Shown here: positions 7,811 through 16,380 of the stretch, in pieces | Layout of the letters: every line of letters starts with the position of its first letter | How positions within the stretch are numbered: position 1 is the stretch's first letter | Assembly: GCA_011369465.1 (NCBI GenBank) | Contig: DRQG01000109.1 | Location: 1-64,000, forward strand | DNA from: Caldithrix abyssi | GTDB lineage: Bacteria; Calditrichota; Calditrichia; Calditrichales; Calditrichaceae | DNA length: 64,000 bases | Direction of reading: 5' to 3' | Program-made: the position numbers and the translations under genes | Notes under the pieces: model-generated | Told to the model about the DNA's origin: nothing | Database searches by the model: none | What the model saw: the letters and a program-made list of their open reading frames with translations, nothing else

Positions 7811-10066
7811 ATGGCAAGTTCTCGCATACCCGGATTTTATAAATATTCGGTTCAGGAACGGCTGAAAATACTACACGATAAACATCATTTAAATGAAGAA
7901 GACTACGCGCTGTTGAGAAACGGTAAAGGGATATTGCGTCCCACAGATTCCGACAAAATGATTGAAAACGTCATCGGCGTCTTTGGTTTGCCCCTGGGTT
8001 TGGGGCTTAATTTTTTAATCAATGGCAAAGATTATCTGGTTCCGATGGCCGTGGAAGAACCGTCCATTCTGGCGGCGGTCAGTTCCGCGGCAAAGATTGT
8101 TCGTAAAACCGGCGGCTTTCGCAGTAAAGCGTTCGATTCAGTGCTCATCGGCCAGATACAGGTGGTCGATTTTCGCAACGCTTCCAAAGCCAAAAACGCC
8201 GTTCTACAAAACCGGGAGGAAATAAAGAACCTGGCCAACAGCCTGCATCCCAATATGATCGCCCGCGGCGGCGGCGTACGCGATGTGGAAGTGCGTATTT
8301 TGTCCGGCGCTTCCCGTGAGCGCGGCGATATGCTTATAGTGCATCTGCTGGTAGACACCAGAGACGCCATGGGCGCTAATCTGGTAAACAGTATGTGCGA
8401 AGGTGTGGCCTCCCTGATAGAAAAAATTACCGGCGGTAAGGTTTTCCTGCGCATCCTGTCCAACCTGGCCGACCGTTCCATCGTGAAATCCGATTGCACA
8501 ATACCTGTACAGTTATTGGAAGGAAAAGGATACTCCGGAGAAGAAGTAAGGGACGGTATCATTTTAGCCTATGAATTTGCCGCAGCCGATCCTTATCGCG
8601 CCGCCACGCATAACAAAGGCATTATGAACGGGATTGACCCGGTGGTTATTGCTACCGGCAACGACTGGCGGGCCATTGAAGCGGCCGCACATGCTTATGC
8701 AGCAAGAGGCGGGCGCTACACATCGCTGACTACATGGGGTAAAAATGAAAACGGCGACCTGGTGGGATCAATTGAAATACCTATTCGGGTGGGAACCGTG
8801 GGCGGGCCGTTGGAAAGCAATCCCATGGTGCCGGTAATGCACCGTTTGATGGGAATTAAATCGGCGGCGGAGCTGGCTGAAATATTAGGCGCAGTGGGAC
8901 TGGCGCAGAATATTTCCGCTTTGCGCGCTTTGGCAACGGAAGGCATACAGCAAGGACACATGAGCCTGCATGCCCGAAGCGTGGCCATCGCCGCAGGCGC
9001 CGGCCCGGAAATCTTTGAAACCGTGGTGGAAAAATTAGTGGACTCCAATGAAATAAAGGTCTGGAAAGCCAAGCGAATTATAGAGGAAATAAAAAGCCGG
9101 GAAGAGGCGCCGCAAGCCGATTTATATCTGCAGCCAACGGAAGAAAAACTTCCCACCGGGCACGGAAAGATCATTTTACTCGGCGAACACGCTGTGGTTT
9201 ATGGCAGTCATGCCATTGCCGCCCCCATCCCTTTGGCCATGCAGGCCAAAGTGAGCGAAACAGACAATGAGGGCATTCATCTGATCATCCCGCGTTGGGG
9301 GGTGGAAGAACAAATCCGTCACGGCGCAGAGCATAAATATTCCATATTCAAATCATTGGAATTGATTCTCGATACATTGGATCTGCAAAAACAAAATATG
9401 AAGATAGAGGTGTTTCCTTATGTACCCCGCGCCATGGGGCTAGGGGGATCCGCCTCTTTGGCGGTAGCCATTATCCGCGCTTTATCGGAACAGTACAAAT
9501 TGGGTCTGAGCGATACGGATGTATCCCGGCTGGCTTTTGAATCCGAAAAAATCGTGCATGGCACTCCATCGGGAATTGACAACACCATGGCCACGTACGG
9601 ACGTTTCCTTTTGTATAAAAAAGGGGAGCCGCCCTTTATGGAAACCATCCGTGTGGAAAAGCCCATTCGTATTGTCATCGGTTTAACCTGGGTGGAAAGT
9701 TTAACCGCCAAAATGGTCAGTCGGGTGCGGCAGGGCTGGGAACGGAATAAAAAAGTGTACAATCATATCTTCAAAGAAATTGATTTACTGGTAAAAGATG
9801 CGGTGAAGGCGATCGAAAAATATGATTTACAGCAGCTGGGCGAACTGATGAATATCAATCAGGGATTGTTAAACGCCTTGCAGGTTTCCGGTCGGGAAAT
9901 CGAAGAACTGGTGGATATTGCCCGTTCCAAAGGCGCCCTCGGAGCCAAGTTAACCGGCGGCGGCGGAGGCGGCGCTATCATCGCCCTGTGTCCGGACAAT
10001 GCCGAAAAAGTGGCTATGGCCATCAAAAATGCCGGCTACCAGGCATTTATTACGGATATACAATGA
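7811..10066 (+). CDS. HMG-CoA reductase (class II) - mevalonate kinase fusion
   Basis: This 751-residue bifunctional protein carries two consecutive steps of the mevalonate pathway. Residues 1-430 are a class II HMG-CoA reductase. The catalytic set is present: Glu82/83 in VEEPS, Lys269 in THNKGIMNGID, Asp285 in TGNDWRA, and His383 in GHMSLHAR, with numbering close to the Pseudomonas mevalonii enzyme. Residues 448-751 are a mevalonate kinase: GKIILLGEHAVVYG (Lys453), GLGGSASLAVA (543-553), and GTPSGIDN with Asp590. The linker of about 20 residues is charged. An AAGGA Shine-Dalgarno precedes the ATG. I know of other HMGR fusions (thiolase-HMGR in Enterococcus MvaE), but this pairing is uncommon. 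Confidence 0.95.
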   Translation: MASSRIPGFYKYSVQERLKILHDKHHLNEEDYALLRNGKGILRPTDSDKMIENVIGVFGLPLGLGLNFLINGKDYLVPMAVEEPSILAAVSSAAKIVRKTGGFRSKAFDSVLIGQIQVVDFRNASKAKNAVLQNREEIKNLANSLHPNMIARGGGVRDVEVRILSGASRERGDMLIVHLLVDTRDAMGANLVNSMCEGVASLIEKITGGKVFLRILSNLADRSIVKSDCTIPVQLLEGKGYSGEEVRDGIILAYEFAAADPYRAATHNKGIMNGIDPVVIATGNDWRAIEAAAHAYAARGGRYTSLTTWGKNENGDLVGSIEIPIRVGTVGGPLESNPMVPVMHRLMGIKSAAELAEILGAVGLAQNISALRALATEGIQQGHMSLHARSVAIAAGAGPEIFETVVEKLVDSNEIKVWKAKRIIEEIKSREEAPQADLYLQPTEEKLPTGHGKIILLGEHAVVYGSHAIAAPIPLAMQAKVSETDNEGIHLIIPRWGVEEQIRHGAEHKYSIFKSLELILDTLDLQKQNMKIEVFPYVPRAMGLGGSASLAVAIIRALSEQYKLGLSDTDVSRLAFESEKIVHGTPSGIDNTMATYGRFLLYKKGEPPFMETIRVEKPIRIVIGLTWVESLTAKMVSRVRQGWERNKKVYNHIFKEIDLLVKDAVKAIEKYDLQQLGELMNINQGLLNALQVSGREIEELVDIARSKGALGAKLTGGGGGGAIIALCPDNAEKVAMAIKNAGYQAFITDIQ

Positions 10067-10079
10067 TCAATGGGCAAGA

Positions 10080-10316
10080 GGAATGTCCAATGATGAAGTA
10101 TAAAATGGGAATTGAGCATTCCGTGTTGGATATTGGCTATTGGAAACTCAAGACGGGAGAATATCCAATAACGAACATCCGCCACGGGCGGACAGGCGGA
10201 ATGTCCAATGATGAAGTATAAAAATGGGAATTGAATATTTGTTGTTGGATATTGGTTATTGGAAGCTCAAAGCGGGAGAATATCCAATATTCAACAAGGA
10301 ATGCCCAATGATGAAG
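10080..10316 (+). repeat. Direct repeat of 118/100-nt period upstream of idi
   Basis: GGAATGYCCAATGATGAAGT occurs at 10080, 10198 and 10298. The first two copies are each followed by a diverged 100-nt unit containing AAATGGGAATTGA, TTGGATATTGG and GGGAGAATATCCAATA. The TTGGATA/TTGGCTA/TTGGAAA run has a 7-nt step like the arrays elsewhere in the window. Short frames here are repeat artefacts. A CCACGGGCGG-like palindromic insert separates the first and second units. Confidence 0.8.
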
Positions 10317-10342
10317 TTAATTATGAAGGGAAAGAGGAGAAG

Positions 10343-10903
10343 ATGCATAATAACGAGGTAGTGTCTTTTGACGATGAAAAATTAATTTTAGTGGATGAAA
10401 ATGATAACGTCCTCGGGTATGAGAATAAAGACCTTTGTCACCGGGGGCAGGGCATACTGCACCGGGCTTTTTCCATTTTCATTTTTAACGATAAAAAAGA
10501 GCTGCTATTGCAAAAACGCAGCGCTCAGAAGCCGCTGTGGGGCGAATACTGGTCCAATACCTGCTGCAGCCATCCCCGTAAAGGAGAAAGCTACGAACAG
10601 GCCACGGTGCGCCGCTTAAAGGAAGAGTTGGGGCTGGAAACGGAAATGAAATTCTTGTACAAATTTCAGTACCAGGCCAATTTCGGCGACAAAGGTTCGG
10701 AAAACGAGCTGTGCTCGGTGTATATTGGTAAATCCAATGCCCTGCCAACGGTTAACGAGAACGAGATTGCCGAGTGGAAATACATCTCTATGGACGATCT
10801 GGATAAAGACCTGGCCCAACACCCCGAAAAATACACCCCCTGGTTCAAAATGGAATGGCAGCGCCTGCGCACGGATTTTAAAGAAGAGATAGAGAAGCTT
10901 TGA
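10343..10903 (+). CDS. idi: Isopentenyl-diphosphate isomerase, type I (Nudix)
   Basis: This 186-residue type I isomerase interconverts IPP and DMAPP. The active-site cysteine is in SNTCCSHP (Cys75 by alignment with the NSVCGHP motif of E. coli Idi). The catalytic glutamate is in SENELC (about Glu122), and the Nudix-like helix is RRLKEELG. I start it at ATG 10343, which has an AGAGGAGA Shine-Dalgarno at 10333-10340. The 28 extra upstream codons in frame come from the tandem repeat. Its position after the mevalonate genes completes the route to both C5 units. Confidence 0.93.
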   Translation: MHNNEVVSFDDEKLILVDENDNVLGYENKDLCHRGQGILHRAFSIFIFNDKKELLLQKRSAQKPLWGEYWSNTCCSHPRKGESYEQATVRRLKEELGLETEMKFLYKFQYQANFGDKGSENELCSVYIGKSNALPTVNENEIAEWKYISMDDLDKDLAQHPEKYTPWFKMEWQRLRTDFKEEIEKL

Positions 10904-10944
10904 GCTGTTGAGGAGAGTGTTATAGATATAAAAAAAGTAAGCAG

Positions 10945-11493
10945 ATGGACAAAATTATCATTTTTCTGACGTTAAGCGTATTTTTAATATTTACTTCCCG
11001 AAGAACACTCTTTAACATCAAAAGTCATGGCTTTTACAGATTTTTAAGTTGGGAGTGTATTGCATGGCTTTTAGCTTCGAACTACAATTACTGGTTCCAA
11101 CATCCTTTTTCCGTTCATCAAATTTTTGCCTGGTTTTTTCTATTGATATCAATTTACTTGGTTATTGCCGGTTTGATTCTTATTAAAAAAATTGGAAAGC
11201 CAACAAGAGATCGAAACGAAAAAACACTTTACCAATTTGAACAAACTACTGAATTAATAAAAACTGGAATTTATAAATATATAAGACATCCGCTTTATTC
11301 CTCGTTATTGTTCTTAACCTGGGGTATTTATTTAAAAAATCCTGCTTCGGATCTATTCTTTATCTCATTACTTTCCACCGTATTCCTGTATCTAACAGCA
11401 AAATTTGATGAAGTAGAGTGTATCAAATTCTTTGGGAATAAGTATATTGAATACATGAAAACAAGTAAAAGATTTATTCCCTACATCATATAA
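10945..11493 (+). CDS. Membrane methyltransferase-like protein (ICMT/PEMT family)
   Basis: This 182-residue integral membrane protein has about five hydrophobic segments. The C-terminal half carries the isoprenylcysteine/phospholipid methyltransferase signature: TGIYKYIRHPLYSS, then an E in FDEVE, then FGNKYIEYMKTSKRFIPY. This family uses S-adenosylmethionine, which binds around the RHP and E-E motifs. The substrate is unknown. It lies 41 nt after the isomerase, so co-transcription with the isoprenoid genes is possible, but base composition is more AT-rich than in the pathway genes. Confidence 0.75.
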   Translation: MDKIIIFLTLSVFLIFTSRRTLFNIKSHGFYRFLSWECIAWLLASNYNYWFQHPFSVHQIFAWFFLLISIYLVIAGLILIKKIGKPTRDRNEKTLYQFEQTTELIKTGIYKYIRHPLYSSLLFLTWGIYLKNPASDLFFISLLSTVFLYLTAKFDEVECIKFFGNKYIEYMKTSKRFIPYII

Positions 11494-11591
11494 ATAGAGA
11501 ACTATAATATTGTATAAACAGAATAGAGAAAAGGATTTAGTAATAAATAAGGAACAAATTACGTTTAAAAACGCTTGCAACTCTTCCAAAT

Positions 11592-11623
11592 AAAAAAGCC
11601 TTCCGGACTGAGAAGGCTTTTTT
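11592..11623. terminator. Bidirectional intrinsic terminator
   Basis: AAAAAAGCCTTC pairs with GAAGGCTTTTTT around an 8-nt loop. It is A-rich on the left and T-rich on the right, so it can end transcription from both sides. It sits between the convergent methyltransferase-like gene (plus) and the cytochrome gene (minus). Confidence 0.85.
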
Positions 11624-11654
11624 GTTGGCAATGGAAATTGCCGGGGGGGAACGT

Positions 11655-11945
11655 TTATTTGCTCTCTGCATACGATGTATCGCTGCATACGCCGCCGCGC
11701 TGCATGAAAGCAATCATATTCCGCAGGTTGTCGTCATCCAGACTCAGTCTTTTTTGATGTTCCCATAGAACAACCGACCACTGTTCAGCGGTCTTGTCCA
11801 TGGGGTCGGGACGCCGATGGCAGGAATTGCACTTGGTTCTGTAATATCTTTCCGCCTCGCAGCGCGGCGGATAACGAAATTGACCGGAAGAGCATTGAAA
11901 AAAGAAAACCAGCATGGATATCAGCAATAATAAATTTTTCATCAA
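11655..11945 (-). CDS. Small c-type cytochrome lipoprotein
   Basis: This 96-residue protein has a lipoprotein-type signal (hydrophobic stretch ending FFFQC, Cys18). It has a single haem-c site C39-N-S-C42-H43, followed by a conserved RRPDPMDKTAEQW segment and KRLSLDDDNLRNMIAFMQ. This resembles small dihaem/monohaem cytochrome domains in which a methionine near the C-terminus is the sixth ligand. Expected location is the periplasm, anchored to a membrane. Its electron partner is not identifiable here. It may be co-transcribed with the barrel gene upstream of it (49 nt apart). Confidence 0.75.
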   Translation of the reverse strand: MMKNLLLLISMLVFFFQCSSGQFRYPPRCEAERYYRTKCNSCHRRPDPMDKTAEQWSVVLWEHQKRLSLDDDNLRNMIAFMQRGGVCSDTSYAESK

Positions 11946-11994
11946 ACAAACCGCTTTGAAAATTATTTTAAAACATAATTAATTGGTTAAAATT

Positions 11995-12705
11995 TTATAG
12001 ATCAACGCCCATTATAAAACGTATCCGCATTGTATCGGATAATTTATTCATCCCGAAGCCTGCGCCAAAGGTGTACCACCAACTGCCGGAAGCAACGGAT
12101 ACCACAGGGCCAAGATAAGTGCCGGTTGTAATTTCGTTTTCGTAAAAAACGGCTCTGGAAACCGCTTCGATGCCCAGCATAAAACTGGGATGAAACTCAT
12201 AGGATAGGCCCAAATCAAATCCCAGTTCTTGAACACTGCCGGGACTGAAGAAATATTCGTATAAAGGATTAAAAGATATATTTAAGGCATCCAGTTGTTT
12301 GGCCAGAACCAGTCGGAATTCGGCCTTTTTCGGTTTTGAAGCATCCAGCCTCTGTCGGTACTCAACATAAAGAAGGGGATCAACAAAGTATTGGCCCGCT
12401 TCACCAAACCTGTAACGCATTCTGAACTGAACAGCGTCCCATTTAAAGGATTCTCCCGGGATTTGCCGGAATATTTGATAGACCGAAAAATCCAGACGAT
12501 CCGTTAAACCATGTTCTACCTCAAGCCTGTATTCCCATATATCTTTATTTGCCAAAAAGGTTGTCTGATAGAATTCCAGCTCGGTTTCCGCTTGAGAAAT
12601 GGTGTTGTATTGGTAAGTCCATATATAATAGCGGCGGTCGGCAAACGAATGATTCACCAAAAGAAAAAAGAGTACAATAACCGTGATAATCTTGGTCGTG
12701 CTCAT
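11995..12705 (-). CDS. Predicted outer-membrane beta-barrel protein
   Basis: This 236-residue protein has a Sec signal peptide (residues 1-22, ending HSFA). It then shows alternating amphipathic strands rich in Tyr, Phe and Gly, such as YRLEVEHGLTDRLDFSVYQIF and FRLVLAKQLDALNISFNPLYEY. No catalytic motif is visible. A GGAGGGG Shine-Dalgarno lies 9 nt before the ATG. The likely fold is a 10-12-stranded barrel with unknown cargo. It is upstream of and collinear with the small cytochrome, which may point to an electron-transfer or redox-related role, but that is only context. Confidence 0.65.
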   Translation of the reverse strand: MSTTKIITVIVLFFLLVNHSFADRRYYIWTYQYNTISQAETELEFYQTTFLANKDIWEYRLEVEHGLTDRLDFSVYQIFRQIPGESFKWDAVQFRMRYRFGEAGQYFVDPLLYVEYRQRLDASKPKKAEFRLVLAKQLDALNISFNPLYEYFFSPGSVQELGFDLGLSYEFHPSFMLGIEAVSRAVFYENEITTGTYLGPVVSVASGSWWYTFGAGFGMNKLSDTMRIRFIMGVDL

Positions 12706-12826
12706 TAGAGAATTCCCCTCCTACATTATAGTAATATAATTAATACTGAAGTTATATATATATTACACAAGATAATAAAATATTACATATCGGGCAAGAA
12801 ATATTGAAAAAATATTATTTCTAAAA

Positions 12827-13261
12827 TTAAATCAATGAAAAAAAGGCAAGCGCCATATAGCGGCTGGTTTTTCCTATCGTAACAAGAATGATGAAAACGG
12901 TAAACGGTGTTTTAAACAGCCCGGCAGCTACGGTGAGAGGGTCGCCGATAACGGGTACCCAAGCCAAAAGCAAGCTGTATTTTCCATATTTTTGATAACG
13001 GGAAACGGCCCGTTGAACCGCATCTTCATTCATTCTTAAAATTTTTTGCAAAAGAGCGTAACTGCCCTTATAGCCCAACCAGTAGTTTACAATCGAACCC
13101 AATACATTTCCCACAGAGGCCACGAGGACGGGCAGCGCCCATTCATTGGATTGTTGAATCATAAAGAATAAAACGGCCTCGGAACTCAGGGGTAAAATCG
13201 TAGCCGCTAAAAAAGAAGCCGCAAAAAGACCGATATAGCCGTAGTGTGTAAAAATGTCCAT
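12827..13261 (-). CDS. DedA/YqaA-family membrane protein
   Basis: This 144-residue membrane protein has the YqaA subfamily pattern: SFLAATILPLSSEAVLFFM at the start, GNVLGSIVNYWLGYKG, then RYGKYSLLLAWVPVIGDPLTVAAG with the conserved proline and Gly-Asp-Pro, and a final hydrophobic helix. DedA proteins are linked to lipid (C55-P or phosphatidylethanolamine) translocation and membrane homeostasis. The gene lies downstream of nuoN, separated from it by a terminator, so it is probably transcribed separately. Confidence 0.85.
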   Translation of the reverse strand: MDIFTHYGYIGLFAASFLAATILPLSSEAVLFFMIQQSNEWALPVLVASVGNVLGSIVNYWLGYKGSYALLQKILRMNEDAVQRAVSRYQKYGKYSLLLAWVPVIGDPLTVAAGLFKTPFTVFIILVTIGKTSRYMALAFFSLI

Positions 13262-13283
13262 ATAGATTATATTAAATTAAAGC

Positions 13284-13318
13284 ATAAAAAAACCCTTTGG
13301 ATTGCATTCCAAAGGGTT
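13284..13318 (-). terminator. Intrinsic terminator of the nuo operon
   Basis: AACCCTTTGGA at 13291-13301 pairs with TCCAAAGGGTT at 13308-13318. On the minus strand the hairpin is followed by a T-run (the A-run at 13285-13290 on the plus strand). It lies 27 nt after the nuoN stop and ends the complex I operon. Confidence 0.85.
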
Positions 13319-13344
13319 GTATGCACCGAAACGTTACTCGTTAA

Positions 13345-14814
13345 TTATTTACCGAAAAAAAGTCCCAGAGAATTTTCCGTAAAAGTAATCACCGGATTCC
13401 AGTACAGGCCCATCACCAGGGTCGGGATCAACAGAACCCAGGTAAGAACTTTATTGTACAGCGGCACTTCGATTAGGTCGTTGTTTTCCGGTTGATTAAG
13501 AAACATAACCTTAATCACATAGGCATAGTAATACAAAGATACGACACTGTTTAAAACACCCAATACAGCCAAAAGATACCATTGTTCTTTAATAACAGCG
13601 GAGAACAAATAAACCTTACCAATAAATCCGGCCGTTGGCGGAATACCGGTTAAAGAAAACAGGAAGACAGCCAGAGCCACAGCCGTAAACGGAGCACGGT
13701 ATCCCAATCCCGTGTAATCGGCGATTCGTTCGCTTTTCAGTTTGGGTGTTATGGTTTCCACAATCCAAAAAGCGCCGAAATTCATAAACAGATATACAAT
13801 GGCATAAAACATTACGGCGACTATAGCGTTGCCGTTAAACACAACCAGAGCCATCAGCATATACCCAACATGGGCGATAGCCGAATATCCGAGCAAACGT
13901 TTGATATTTTTCTGCTGTAAAGCGGAAAGGTTGCCAAGCGTCATGGTGAGTACGGCCAGCACGGCTAATAATTCTGGTAATTTGATCGGAATGTTTTGTG
14001 TGAAATCATATAGCCCCGTAGAGGCTGGATGCGCAACTATGGTGGTCAGGAAGCGGATGAAAAGCGCCACGCCAACCGCTTTAGGCCCTACCGAAAAGAA
14101 GGCCGTAATCGGAGTGGGTGAGCCTTCGTACACATCGGGTACCCAAAAATGGAACGGCACCATGGCTATCTTATAGCCTAAGCCAGCCAGAATCAATACA
14201 ACCGCTATAAAAAAGGCCAGCGGGTGCGGGTTATTATTGAGCAACGCCTGCTGAATCAGATAGAGATTGGTATGTCCGGTCATTCCGTAAATATAGGAAA
14301 AACCGAAGGCCATTACCCCGGTACTCGCTGCGCCAAATAATAGATATTTCAACGAAGCTTCATTGGATTTTAAATTTTTCTTATTATAACCGGCCAGCAC
14401 ATACGAAATAACGCCAACCATTTCCATGGAAAGCAGGATCATAAGTAAATCATTCACCTGCACCATGATAAACATGCCTAAGGTAACGACCAGTAGGAGC
14501 ACGTAATATTCCGCTTTATCCCTGAATGTCGGAAGCGAAATAAACACGATAATCAGCGTTGAGAAGGCGGCCAATATTTTAAAGAAGATGGCAAAACTAT
14601 CCAGAACGACCATTCCCTCAAACAAACTGGCAGGGGAAAAATTATACTGTTGAAAACTTAGCGCCATGGCCACCAGCAAAGCCAAAGCGGTCAGATAAGC
14701 GCTGACCACTTTCTTTTCTTTTTTCAGGAACAGATCTACGATGATAATAACCAGAATTGAAACGGTCAGAAAGAGTTCCGGAATAAAATATTGAAGACTA
14801 TTTAAATTACTCAT
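13345..14814 (-). CDS. nuoN: NADH-quinone oxidoreductase subunit N
   Basis: This 489-residue polytopic membrane protein is one of the three antiporter-like proton-channel subunits of complex I. Family markers are LLSMEMVGVISYVLAGY, the glycine/lysine helix YKIAMVPFHFWVPDVYEGSPTPITAFFSVGPKA and KRLLGYSAIAHVGYMLMAL. These include the channel lysines and the conserved glutamate of helix 5. It is the last gene of the operon and lies 27 nt after nuoM. The length is normal. Confidence 0.95.
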   Translation of the reverse strand: MSNLNSLQYFIPELFLTVSILVIIIVDLFLKKEKKVVSAYLTALALLVAMALSFQQYNFSPASLFEGMVVLDSFAIFFKILAAFSTLIIVFISLPTFRDKAEYYVLLLVVTLGMFIMVQVNDLLMILLSMEMVGVISYVLAGYNKKNLKSNEASLKYLLFGAASTGVMAFGFSYIYGMTGHTNLYLIQQALLNNNPHPLAFFIAVVLILAGLGYKIAMVPFHFWVPDVYEGSPTPITAFFSVGPKAVGVALFIRFLTTIVAHPASTGLYDFTQNIPIKLPELLAVLAVLTMTLGNLSALQQKNIKRLLGYSAIAHVGYMLMALVVFNGNAIVAVMFYAIVYLFMNFGAFWIVETITPKLKSERIADYTGLGYRAPFTAVALAVFLFSLTGIPPTAGFIGKVYLFSAVIKEQWYLLAVLGVLNSVVSLYYYAYVIKVMFLNQPENNDLIEVPLYNKVLTWVLLIPTLVMGLYWNPVITFTENSLGLFFGK

Positions 14815-14841
14815 GGATCAGTATCCCATTTCTTTTGCATT

Positions 14842-16347
14842 CTACGGAATAAGCGTAATTAGATAATTCAACGACGTTTTCATCAGATTCAAGATGGGTA
14901 TCGGATAAATTCCAAAGAACACGGTTAAAATGGCCAGAGGAATTAAGGTAAACAGTTCACGCCCGTTAATTTCTTCGATCTTTTCATATTTCGGGTTTAG
15001 TTTACCGAGGAAAACCCGCTGCATTGTCCATAATACATAGCCGGCGGTAATGATGATACCGAGAGCGGCCAGTATGGTTAAAACTCTGTAAACGGAAAAT
15101 GCGCCGATAAAAACAAGCGCTTCGGCAATGAAACCGGTCATACCAGGTAACCCGAGGGCGGCAAAGAACGCCAGACTGGCCACGCCCGCATAAACGGGCA
15201 TGCTAACCGCCAAACCGCCGAACCCTTCGATTTCACGATGATGGGCACGGTCGTAAATAACGCCAACCAGAAGGAAGAGCATCGCCGTGATCATACCATG
15301 GCTGAACATCTGGAACAGGGCGCCGTTGATACCGGCCGAGGTGAAAACGGCCAATCCCAGAAGTACAAACCCCATGTGAGAAACCGACGAATAGGCCACC
15401 AGTTTTTTCAAGTCCTTTTGAGCCATAGCCACAAAGGCGCCGTAAAGGATGTTGATAACGCCAAAAACGGCCAGTGCGTAAGACGTGTACGCAGCAATAT
15501 CCGGAAAGATCGGATAACTGATACGCATGATGCCGTAGGTGCCCATTTTAAGCAGAATGCCGGCAAGAATAACGCTGATAGCCGTTGGTGCTTCAACGTG
15601 AGCATCGGGCAGCCATGTATGGAAGGGAAACATAGGCACTTTGATGGCAAATCCGATGAACAAGGCAATATAGAGCCACAGACGCACGTCAAACATGGCC
15701 AGCCAATCGTTGTGATTGCTCTGCTGCATCATGTGCAGCATATTAAAGGTGTGTCCGCCGGTTAACGGGTTCTGTACGTTAAAATAAAGGGCAAGCATCA
15801 CAATGAGCATCAGCACCGAGCCGAATAACGTGTACAGAAAAAACTTAATAGCTGCGTATTCCCGGCGCGGGCCGCCCCAGATGCCGATAAGGAAATACAT
15901 CGGCAGCAGCATCACTTCCCAGAAAATGTAAAACAGGAAAAAATCAAGAGCGACAAAAACGCCCAACATCGAGGTAACCAAAAGCAGTAAAAGAGAAAAG
16001 TACCCTTTCTGCGCTTTGGGAATATTCCAGGAAGCGAAAACGGCAATAAAGCTTATTAAGGTCGTTAACCAGAACATAGGGAAACTTATACCGTCCAGTC
16101 CGACGAAATATTCAATATTATAGGCTGGTATCCAGGAAAGATGTTCCACAAACTGGAACTGGCTTTCAGTGTCCACTCCAATCATTCCGTAATTGAATTG
16201 CGACCACATATACGAGGCAACCACCAGAGGAATAAAGGTAACAACAGCCGAGATTATGCGGATAGCGTTTAAATTCTTTTTAGGTACAAAAAGAATGATC
16301 AGAGCACCGATAACTGGAAAAAAAACAGCAAGACTAATCAATCCCAT
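14842..16347 (-). CDS. nuoM: NADH-quinone oxidoreductase subunit M
   Basis: This 501-residue antiporter-like subunit has about 14 membrane helices. Diagnostic stretches are FYIFWEVMLLPMYFLIGIWGG (conserved Glu), KVPMFPFHTWLPDAHVEAPTA and LKKLVAYSSVSHMGFVLLG. These match the proton-translocating half-channels shared with L and N. A GGGAGA Shine-Dalgarno lies before the ATG at 16347. It sits between nuoL and nuoN with short gaps. Confidence 0.96.
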   Translation of the reverse strand: MGLISLAVFFPVIGALIILFVPKKNLNAIRIISAVVTFIPLVVASYMWSQFNYGMIGVDTESQFQFVEHLSWIPAYNIEYFVGLDGISFPMFWLTTLISFIAVFASWNIPKAQKGYFSLLLLLVTSMLGVFVALDFFLFYIFWEVMLLPMYFLIGIWGGPRREYAAIKFFLYTLFGSVLMLIVMLALYFNVQNPLTGGHTFNMLHMMQQSNHNDWLAMFDVRLWLYIALFIGFAIKVPMFPFHTWLPDAHVEAPTAISVILAGILLKMGTYGIMRISYPIFPDIAAYTSYALAVFGVINILYGAFVAMAQKDLKKLVAYSSVSHMGFVLLGLAVFTSAGINGALFQMFSHGMITAMLFLLVGVIYDRAHHREIEGFGGLAVSMPVYAGVASLAFFAALGLPGMTGFIAEALVFIGAFSVYRVLTILAALGIIITAGYVLWTMQRVFLGKLNPKYEKIEEINGRELFTLIPLAILTVFFGIYPIPILNLMKTSLNYLITLIP

Positions 16348-16380
16348 GATCGAATCTCCCAGATTAATATGCGAAGTACA

